DNA of 64,000 bases from Agromyces ramosus (GTDB lineage: Bacteria > Actinomycetota > Actinomycetes > Actinomycetales > Microbacteriaceae), in assembly GCF_004216665.1 (NCBI RefSeq), contig NZ_SGWY01000003.1, positions 248,001 through 312,000 on the forward strand, read 5' to 3'. Below the pieces are notes generated by a model. That model saw only the letters and a program-made list of their open reading frames with translations, did not search any database and was not told the origin of the DNA. Below, piece after piece: positions 17,201 to 30,187 of the stretch (its first letter is position 1; each line of letters begins with the position of its first letter). The position numbers and the translations under genes were made by a program.

Positions 17201-18790
17201 TCGAGGCGTGCTGTCGATCGCGTCGCCCACCTGGGCGCCCAGCGCCATCGACGTGTCGGACTCCTTGAGCGGCCCTCGTCGGGTCGGGGATCCCGACAGG
17301 CGCTCGAGGATCGCCTCCTCGAGGGCGTTGAGGAGTGCCGTGCCGGCCGACTGGCTGTCGGCCAGTGCGAACTCGGCGAAGGGATTGCGCGTGCTGGTGG
17401 TGTGCGGGAGCCACTTCAGCCAATCGAGCTGCCTCGACCAGGCCGGATCCACGATCGCGGTGGCGATGAGCTCGTTGGGGGCGTGGAGTCCGAACAGCTG
17501 CACGCCGACGCCGCGGAGGACGTCGGCGGCGAGATGCACGGGACCTGCGATGCCGAGCGCGCCCGAGCTCGGCAGCAGCTCGACGATGGGCACCTCGTCG
17601 ACCTGCTCGAACCGGCTGCGGAGCTTCGCGACCTGGCGGTGGTAGCGGGCGATCCCGGTCTCGACCGCCGACGACTCCTGGATCGAGTTGCGGCTCGCGG
17701 CGCGGCCGACCCCGAGCCGGAGCGCGAGGAAGTTCCAGTGCTCGGGGCGTCGCGTCCACAGCAGCGGCCCGAGCCGCATCGCCTGCTCGTAGACCTCCGC
17801 CACGGCCGGCGCCTCGGCGAGGCGCCGTTCCCGCTCGATCGTGGTCTGCTCGACGAGCGTCTCCTCGAGGTCCTCCAGCTGCGACTCGAAGGTCTCGATC
17901 TCCTGCTGGAGCTTCTTGCCCTGCTGCGTCCGCTGCCCGATGAAGTTGCCGAGCATCATGAGCGGCGACATGAACACGATCAGCAGCGCGAGCGGTCGCA
18001 GCGTGATTGCGTAGATCGCCACGCCCATGAGGACGGGCGACACGATCATCGGCCACGGGAACAGCCGTGGGTTCGCCTCGCTCGGCACCGACGGCTGCGG
18101 GTACTGCGTGCCGGGGTAGCGCACCTCGACGCGCGGCGACCGGTTGAACATCAGCGCACCGCCGCGTTCCAGCACCGGGTCGTCGGCCGGTCGCTCGGAG
18201 GCGAGGGGCGCCAGCACCACCTCGGTGTCGCCGAGGACGATCGCCTGGCCGGGCACCGTGCGCACCCGCTGCACCTGTCCGCCGTCGACGAGGACGCCAT
18301 TGGCCGAGTTGAGGTCGACGACCTCGATGCCACCCGCGCCCACCTCGATGCGGGCGTGGCGCTTCGACACGAGCGGGTCGGCGAGCACGAGGTCGACGCC
18401 GGGTCCCCCGCGTCCGACGATCGTGTGACCTCGCCGGAGCTCGACGCGTCGCCCCGCCCCGGGGCCCGAGCGCACCTCGAGCAGCGCGGCGGGTGCCGTC
18501 GAGGCCGACGAGCGCGCGCGGGCGGTGTCGGCGACGACGGCGGCGTTGAAGCCGGACCCGATCGGCGCGTCCGCGATGAGGGCGTCGGCGGGCAGCACCA
18601 CCGGCTCGTTGGACGTCGGCGGCGCGACCGCGAGCGTCAGCCCGCCGGTCGGCACGGGCAGCCCGGATGCCGCGGGGTCGTTCTGTGCGATGGCGGCCGC
18701 GACGTCGCCGACCGTGGCGGTGGCATCCGCCGTGATCACGATGTCGACCGGTCCGCCGCTGGCGCGGCGGAGGCCGAGCTTGAGCCTCAT
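14279..18790 (-). CDS. eccC: FHA-domain EccC-type FtsK/SpoIIIE ATPase of a type VII-like system
   Basis: 1503 aa from the ATG at 18790. Domain order: ubiquitin-like N-terminus (about 1-80), FHA domain (about 110-200: GHTIVGRG, SKRHARIEV, LNSANGVLV), two membrane helices (about 245-285), coiled coil, then three ATPase modules. Module 1 has GGTTGAGKSE (about 715) and VLVIDEFAAL (about 815). Module 2 has GTSGSGKST (about 1042) but LLLDGFGQF; module 3 has GPPQSGKTT (about 1317) but VVVEGVTQF. So only module 1 keeps a standard Walker B Glu, as is known for EccC, where modules 2-3 bind substrate. The FHA fusion suggests phosphothreonine control. Overlaps the upstream gene by ATGA. Confidence 0.93.
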   Translation of the reverse strand: MRLKLGLRRASGGPVDIVITADATATVGDVAAAIAQNDPAASGLPVPTGGLTLAVAPPTSNEPVVLPADALIADAPIGSGFNAAVVADTARARSSASTAPAALLEVRSGPGAGRRVELRRGHTIVGRGGPGVDLVLADPLVSKRHARIEVGAGGIEVVDLNSANGVLVDGGQVQRVRTVPGQAIVLGDTEVVLAPLASERPADDPVLERGGALMFNRSPRVEVRYPGTQYPQPSVPSEANPRLFPWPMIVSPVLMGVAIYAITLRPLALLIVFMSPLMMLGNFIGQRTQQGKKLQQEIETFESQLEDLEETLVEQTTIERERRLAEAPAVAEVYEQAMRLGPLLWTRRPEHWNFLALRLGVGRAASRNSIQESSAVETGIARYHRQVAKLRSRFEQVDEVPIVELLPSSGALGIAGPVHLAADVLRGVGVQLFGLHAPNELIATAIVDPAWSRQLDWLKWLPHTTSTRNPFAEFALADSQSAGTALLNALEEAILERLSGSPTRRGPLKESDTSMALGAQVGDAIDSTPRTADGEMALVLIVSADAPVDRPRLTQLIERGPDVGIHTIFVGPTVESLPAACRTFVDVTDGLDAARIGYVRAGREYTRVRVEGVSNNYAEVFARRIAPVVDASTVVEDSSDLPRSVSMVGLLGPDVAADPSGVVERWHQNNSILDRSGTALPRLKRAGTLKAFIGQGSPDAMSLDLRTQGPHALVGGTTGAGKSEFLQAWVLGMAAEYSPDRVTFLFVDYKGGSAFADCVELPHCVGLVTDLSPHLVRRALTSLRAELHHREHLFNRKKAKDLLELEKRRDPETPPALVLVIDEFAALASEVPEFVDGVVDIAQRGRSLGIHLIMATQRPAGVIKDNLRANTNLRVALRMADESDSRDVVGDPVAASFDPSIPGRGIAKTGPGRLVGFQSAYAGGWTTDEVVPAEVRIAELRFGSPVVWERDAAPESDSHDEDPGPNDQKRMVGTFVAAAIDARIPAPRRPWLDELPTTVDIAGLPAAGDGEIVFGLADIPERQLQEPMSFTPDRDGAMLVYGTSGSGKSTLLRTIGIAAGLRPDLGEVQVYGLDFGAGALRSLESLPHVGAVIAGDDAERVQRLLRTLGDLLDRRGRAFSEANAASLTEYRRITGLREPRVVLLLDGFGQFKAEWDTTTVRMPLYNVFMRILAEGRPLGVHVVATADRAGAVPTAVSANVTKRIVLRLSEESAYQVLGVPKDVLGERSVPGRALVEGFETQLAVLGGTSNVAAQSAALSELAGRLRAAGAVEAPAIGALPTSYVADALPDEAAGLPVLGLADDTLAPLGFEPVGTFVVTGPPQSGKTTALRALTESVRRFDPEVRLFHLAGRRAALGDAAPWMRSATTVESVKALAKELVDVVADDAVPGRIMVVVEGVTQFADTDAERPMKELFQAINRSDHFLVGDADVSLLSSGFGFIGDFKAGRQGVALKPDAFDGDSVFKTPFPKVKRTDAPEGRAIFVQNGRITTVQLPRAAASAAG

Positions 18791-20010
18791 GCCTGCGTGC
18801 TCCGTTCCACGGTGAATCGTCGGCCGCCGAGCCGGACGGCACTGCCGACGGGGAGTTCGATGCGCTCGCCCGCGCCGAGCGATCGCTCGGCGCCACCGGG
18901 CAGCTCCACGACGGTCCCGTTCTTCGAGGCGCGATCGGCGACCCAGAACCGGCCGTCGGTCACGCCGAACTCGGCGTGCGTCTTGGAGATCCGCATGCTG
19001 TCGTCGTCGAGCGGCACGAGCACGGCGGGCGGACGTCCGGTTGCCTCGGCGGGCGGGCGGGCCGCGACATCGGCGGGCGCCCGGCCGAGGAGTCCTCTCG
19101 GCGCCGCCGCGACGGCGGTGCCGTCGTCGAAGCGGAGCACGAACGCACCGGCGGTCGCCGGTGGCGATGACGTGCCGCGATTCAGCGTCGCCGCATCGGA
19201 GGACGCAGGTGCGGCGGTCGACGGCGCCGGTGCCGCGCCGGGCGCGGCGAGCGCGGGAGGCTGCCACTCCCCGAGCCCGGACGCCACGACGGCGGAACTC
19301 GACCTCGAGGCGGGGATGAAGGTGTGCTCGTCGGGAGCGCGGTCGCTGGCGAGCGAGGGCAGCGCCCGCGTGGCCGCGGCGGGCGGGCGGGCCGCCTCCC
19401 GGCGCGCGTGCCGGAGCGCGCGTGCATCGAACGGGTCGAGGCCGACCCGCACGTCGAGCGCGTAGCATCCGCCGATCCGGTCGAGCCAGCTGCGCCCGCG
19501 GTGCTCTGGATCCCAGCCGGACGACGCGAACAGCAGTGCGGGGCCGATGAAGGGGAGCACCACCTGCGCGCCCCACAGCACCAGTGCGCGCAGCGTGATC
19601 CGCCAGAAGCCCGCCGGGCCGAACCCGGCGACGCCGACCGAGCGGATTCCGAACGCCGCCTTGCCGAGGGTGCGCCCGGTGCGGCCGTGCAGCACCAGCT
19701 GCGTGAGGCCGAACGCCGCCAGGAGCACCTGGCTGACGGCGATGAGCACGAGTGGGAGCGCGGAAGCCCCCGAGGCCGCGATGCCGATCGCGTCGCGGCC
19801 ACCGCCGACCGCGGTCAGGAGCAGCACGGCGCCGATGATGCCCGGGAGCGCGAGCGCGACCCAGACGGCGGCGTCGAGCGCGAAGGCCGCGGACCGTCGG
19901 CCGGCAGGCGCCGGGACGAGACCGAGCGCAGCGGCGTACGCCGGGTCGGGTCGACCGTCGGCGTCGACGCCCGGGGTCGGCTCGTCGTCGACGTCGAGAG
20001 TGACGCTCAC
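18787..20010 (-). CDS. RDD membrane protein with C-terminal FHA domain
   Basis: 407 aa from GTG 20010, chosen because GAGGAG lies 5-6 nt upstream. An RDD region (about 30-190) holds several hydrophobic segments, beginning GRRSAAFALDAAVWVALALP and containing the HGRTGRTLGKAAFGI signature. A low-complexity Ala/Pro linker follows, then FHA (about 310-400: DDDSMRISKTHAEFG, RASKNGTVV, GERIELPVGS). FHA domains bind phosphothreonine; together with the FHA on EccC this suggests a kinase input, yet no Ser/Thr kinase is in the window. First gene of the eccC operon. Confidence 0.88.
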   Translation of the reverse strand: MSVTLDVDDEPTPGVDADGRPDPAYAAALGLVPAPAGRRSAAFALDAAVWVALALPGIIGAVLLLTAVGGGRDAIGIAASGASALPLVLIAVSQVLLAAFGLTQLVLHGRTGRTLGKAAFGIRSVGVAGFGPAGFWRITLRALVLWGAQVVLPFIGPALLFASSGWDPEHRGRSWLDRIGGCYALDVRVGLDPFDARALRHARREAARPPAAATRALPSLASDRAPDEHTFIPASRSSSAVVASGLGEWQPPALAAPGAAPAPSTAAPASSDAATLNRGTSSPPATAGAFVLRFDDGTAVAAAPRGLLGRAPADVAARPPAEATGRPPAVLVPLDDDSMRISKTHAEFGVTDGRFWVADRASKNGTVVELPGGAERSLGAGERIELPVGSAVRLGGRRFTVERSTQA

Positions 20011-20043
20011 TACCGCTCCTCGCGTGGAAGGGACTGTCTCGCC

Positions 20044-20089
20044 ACCCAATCCGATCGGGAGCGCGCTGTCGATGGGGAGTGGTCACCAT
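20044..20089 (-). promoter_or_regulatory. activator-type promoter of the RDD-FHA/eccC operon (shared dyad, site 3)
   Basis: ATGGTGACCACTCCCCAT (20072-20089, minus strand) matches sites 1 and 2 at 15 of 18 positions; the changes keep the dyad (GATGG/CCATC arms). After 22 bp comes GGA-TTGGGT-GG (TTGGGT at 20044-20049), a weaker -10. Confidence 0.6.
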
Positions 20090-20104
20090 CCCCGACACAG
20101 CAGC

Positions 20105-20139
20105 GTACCCGGCGCCCGATGGTCGGTCGCGCCGGGTAC
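20105..20139 (-). terminator. terminator of the 378-aa membrane protein gene
   Basis: GTACCCGGCGC (20105-20115) pairs perfectly with GCGCCGGGTAC (20129-20139) around 13 nt, 10 nt after the stop at 20150. It separates this gene from the RDD-FHA operon, so the latter depends on its own promoter. Confidence 0.75.
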
Positions 20140-20149
20140 GTGCGACAGC

Positions 20150-21286
20150 TCAGGCGACGCGCTGGGGCTGCGGGCCGGCCGCGAGCTCGCGATCGTAGGC
20201 CTCGCGGGCGAGGCGGTTGCGGTCGGTCACGGTGCGTCCGCGTGCCGCGATCCACCCGCCGAACCAGATCGGGATCTCGCGCGCGATGACGCCGGCGACG
20301 ATCGCGAACGGATCGAGCCAGCGCTGCTGGATGAACGCGCCCGCCTGGTCGACGTTCAGCGTCCACGCCTCGACGGTGAGCAGCGCCGCGCCGATGTACG
20401 CGAAGTACACCAGCACGCCGACGAGCAGGCCGAACACCGCGTAGTACCACCACGCGCCGCGGTTCACGATCGCGGCGAGCAGGGCGAAGCCGAGGAAGCA
20501 GGCGACGACCGGCACCCAGAACACCGGCTGCACGATGAACTGCGCGAAGACCGTGCCGGCCTCGACCGGATCGCGCTGCACCAGGAGCACCAGGTACGAG
20601 GCGCCCGCATACAGCAGGGCGAACGCGACGGCGCCGATGAGCGCGACGAGCACGCCGAAGCCGCGGTTGCCGCGGGTCTTCGGCGGCGTGGGCGCCTGCA
20701 CGTAGATGGTCTGGGGCGCCGCTGGCACGGTGGGCACGACGTCGGGTTCGGGCGCGAGCGTCGCGGCGCCGGCCGCCGTTCCGGCTGCCACGGTCGCCGC
20801 GGGCACGTAGGTGTCGCGGCGCACCGAGTCGGCGGCGACGGGTGCGGGCACGTCGGCGTCGCCGACGTCATCGCGGTCGGATGCCACGGGCGCGGCGTTC
20901 GCGCGCTCCACCGCGGCGTCGAGGCGGGCGGTCGCATCGAGCTGCTCCACCGGCTCCGGCCCCGTGACCGGCGCAGCGGCGACGACGGGCTCGTACGCCG
21001 GCTCGACGGGCTCGGGCTCGTACGCCGGCTCGACGTGCTCCGGCTCGTCCATCGGCGCGGCCGTCGCCTCGGGCTCGGGGGCGGGGGGGTCGGCGGCGAC
21101 CGGGTCGGGCGCGACGAACTCGGGCTCGGCCGGCACGTCGCGCTCGGATGCCGCGGGGGCCTCCGACGTCGAGGAGCCGGAAGCCTCGTCGGGCGACACG
21201 GCCTCGGTGTCGTGGGGCAGGTCGCCGTCGACGGCCTCGGCGTCGTGCGGGCGATCCGGGTCGGATCCGGGAGTCGTGCTGCTCAT
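20150..21286 (-). CDS. acidic, proline-rich four-helix membrane protein
   Basis: 378 aa. Residues 1-190 are low complexity, rich in Glu, Pro, Ala and Asp, with a repeated AYEPEPVEPAYEP segment and no hydrophobic stretch. Then four membrane helices at about 205-350 (FGVLVALIGAVAFALLYAGA, VFWVPVVACFLGFALLAAI, WWYYAVFGLLVGVLVYFAYI and a shorter fourth). No enzyme motif. It lies just upstream of the type VII-like locus but is separated by a terminator; membership in that system is uncertain. The disordered N-terminus probably faces the cytoplasm. Confidence 0.8.
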   Translation of the reverse strand: MSSTTPGSDPDRPHDAEAVDGDLPHDTEAVSPDEASGSSTSEAPAASERDVPAEPEFVAPDPVAADPPAPEPEATAAPMDEPEHVEPAYEPEPVEPAYEPVVAAAPVTGPEPVEQLDATARLDAAVERANAAPVASDRDDVGDADVPAPVAADSVRRDTYVPAATVAAGTAAGAATLAPEPDVVPTVPAAPQTIYVQAPTPPKTRGNRGFGVLVALIGAVAFALLYAGASYLVLLVQRDPVEAGTVFAQFIVQPVFWVPVVACFLGFALLAAIVNRGAWWYYAVFGLLVGVLVYFAYIGAALLTVEAWTLNVDQAGAFIQQRWLDPFAIVAGVIAREIPIWFGGWIAARGRTVTDRNRLAREAYDRELAAGPQPQRVA

Positions 21287-21373
21287 GATCGCGCTCCTTC
21301 CGGGCGCCCTCGCACCCGCGATGGGCTCACTGTAGCAACGTGCGTCCGCCGTTCCGCGGCGCCGCGCGGGACG

Positions 21374-21407
21374 ACGACGGGCCCCGGATCGCTCCGGGGC
21401 CCGTCGT
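21374..21407 (-). terminator. rpoBC operon terminator
   Basis: ACGACGGGCCCCGG (21374-21387) pairs with CCGGGGCCCGTCGT (21394-21407) around 6 nt, 12 nt past the rpoC stop. Perfect 14-bp stem without a T-run. Confidence 0.85.
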
Positions 21408-21418
21408 GCGTTCGGCGA

Positions 21419-25315
<3,897 letters not shown>

Positions 25316-25356
25316 TTTCTCTCCTAGAAAAGTCTCTGTCGTCGTTCTGGCCGGGT

Positions 25357-28848
<3,492 letters not shown>

Positions 28849-29002
28849 GTGAATAACCTCCATCGGCCCCGTCGGGCCGGTTCACTGTCGGTAGCGGAGA
28901 GTGGTACCCCTCAGACGTGTGCGGATGCTCGGGGTCAAGAACCCCGGCACGCGAAGCCGACCGCAATATGAAGGCATGGTGGGTCTGGGAGCGCAAAGGT
29001 TA

Positions 29003-29031
29003 ACTATATGTCGAACGACGCGCCATGTCCA
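29003..29031 (-). promoter_or_regulatory. rpoBC promoter
   Basis: On the minus strand TGGACA (29026-29031), exactly 17 bp, then TATAGT (29003-29008). Near-consensus housekeeping promoter in an AT-richer patch. The predicted start near 28996 gives a leader of about 150 nt before the rpoB TTG. Confidence 0.8.
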
Positions 29032-29137
29032 GTCGATTCTTGATTTGTTCGCGGAACTCGGGTATAACCCGCGGAGCCGTCACCGATTCGGGTTCGGCGA
29101 GGGCCCCGCGGGCGGCCTCGAGAGCGGTTCGCCGGCG

Positions 29138-29542
29138 TCAGGCGCCCCACTCGATGCGCACCGATTCCGGCCGTCCGGGCACGATGCTCACGTCGAGCGA
29201 CGAGCCGGGAGCGACCCGGAACAGCTGCAGCGGCGCCAGCTGCTCGGTGCGGGTGACGGGCAGCGGGAACCCGCTCGGCATCGCCACGACGAGGTCCAGT
29301 TCGACGACGACGTTCATCCCGATCGCCATCGGCAGCTGGCGGGCGTCGACGACCGCGGCGGTGGTGCGCAGTCGCATCGCCTCCAGCCACTCCTCGTCGG
29401 GCCTGGGCGTGGTGGCGGCCAGCACGCGTCCCGCCTGCTCCATCGAGCGGCTCGCGGCTTCGAGGCTCGCACCGACGTCCATGCGCGCGTAGGCGGCGTT
29501 GCCCCGAGCGGTGAGCGTGGCGAGGTCCTTCAGGAAGCCCAT
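29138..29542 (-). CDS. small conserved protein, unknown function (134 aa)
   Basis: Begins MGFLKDLATLTARGNAAYARMD, an amphipathic start, then a beta-rich second half (RTTAAVVDARQLPMAIG, VVVELDLVVAMPSGFPLPVTRTEQL, SLDVSIVPGRPESVRIEWGA). No signal peptide, no Cys. It follows the next gene by one base, so they are one operon. Divergent from the LAL regulator. I do not recognise a family. Confidence 0.75.
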   Translation of the reverse strand: MGFLKDLATLTARGNAAYARMDVGASLEAASRSMEQAGRVLAATTPRPDEEWLEAMRLRTTAAVVDARQLPMAIGMNVVVELDLVVAMPSGFPLPVTRTEQLAPLQLFRVAPGSSLDVSIVPGRPESVRIEWGA

Positions 29543-29543
29543 C

Positions 29544-29924
29544 TCACACCGCCGAGTAGATCTCGTTGAACCGGCGGCCCACGCCGCGGTCGGCCTGGAT
29601 GCGCGCGCCCCAGCCGGCCTGCGCCTCGGCCCACTCGGATGCGCCGACGCCGAACATCCCGGCCACGACGGGCAGCTTCGCCTCGTCGTACTGGTAGGCC
29701 GCGATGCCCTTCATGATCCGGGCGTACCGGTCGAGGTCGACGCCGGCGATCGGGTCGAGGTTGCCGGGCGCGGGCTGCGCCGTCATCGCGTGCACCGCCT
29801 GGGCGTCCATCCGGGCGCGATACGCCTCGGACTGGACGGCGAGGGCATCGGCCTGGTCGATGAGGCCGGGGGCGGCCTTCACCATCTTGGCCATGTCGCC
29901 GAACTGCTTGAACATGCTCATCAT
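29544..29924 (-). CDS. small conserved protein, unknown function (126 aa)
   Basis: Helical, Met/Ala-rich: MFKQFGDMAKMVKAAPGLIDQADALA at the N-terminus, then an MTAQPAPGNLDPIAGVDLDRYARIMKGI linker and a W-containing C-terminus GASEWAEAQAGWGARIQ. Start within ATG-ATG-AGC-ATG; an AGGAG 3 nt before the first ATG favours the second (29921). The helical size and W-x-G (AGWGA) recall WXG proteins, but the motif is at the wrong end. Transcribed away from the regulator array at 30017-30085. Confidence 0.75.
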   Translation of the reverse strand: MMSMFKQFGDMAKMVKAAPGLIDQADALAVQSEAYRARMDAQAVHAMTAQPAPGNLDPIAGVDLDRYARIMKGIAAYQYDEAKLPVVAGMFGVGASEWAEAQAGWGARIQADRGVGRRFNEIYSAV

Positions 29925-30016
29925 CTGCTCCTGAACTCCGTATGGTTTCTCCCGCGCTGCCGCGGGTCGCTGTGATCAGCATCGGGCCGACCGCTCGGGA
30001 CCGGATGGGCACCACC

Positions 30017-30085
30017 TGCTCATTCTCCGCCGGCGGTTGCTCACGCCGGGGCATCCGTTGCTCACCGGGTCGCCGTGATTGCTCA
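30017..30085. promoter_or_regulatory. four TTGCTCA half-sites at an exact 21-bp period
   Basis: TGCTCA begins at 30017, 30038, 30059 and 30080, i.e. every 21 bp (two helical turns); copies 2-4 read TTGCTCA, copy 1 CTGCTCA. Flanks differ, so this is not a tandem duplication. It lies between the divergent 126-aa gene (start 29924) and the LAL regulator (start 30188), upstream of a TACAGT -10 (30143-30148) that lacks a good -35. Confidence 0.75.
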
Positions 30086-30187
30086 GTGTGCCCACCCGTT
30101 CGGGGGGCATCCGGCGCCCTGCGCCGACGCCGAGCGAAGCCCTACAGTGAATCCACCGGCCTCGCCGGAGACCGGAAGGCCGAGGGG

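Noticed and set aside
12611..19465. A 2284-codon open frame on the plus strand opposite the type VII-like locus
   Set aside because: It mirrors the GC-skewed codon positions of real minus-strand genes (eccC, the 422-aa gene and others). The product is Arg/Ala/Asp/His-rich low complexity with no fold or family.
14279..20098. eccC extended to a 1939-aa protein
   Set aside because: The first 435 codons beyond 18790 are out of frame with the RDD-FHA gene, Arg-rich and without domains; ATG 18790 with the ATGA overlap is the natural start.
28849..28863. ATG at 28863 as rpoB start
   Set aside because: The GGAGG ribosome binding site overlaps that ATG, so it can only serve the TTG five codons downstream.
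30017..30085. The 21-bp-phased repeats as a CRISPR array
   Set aside because: The repeated unit is only 6-7 bp and there are no spacers of repeat-like architecture or cas genes.
29942..30187. N-terminal extension of the LAL regulator
   Set aside because: It would translate the half-site array and promoter region and gives a Cys/Arg-rich non-conserved stretch; GTG 30188 fits the ATPase domain start.
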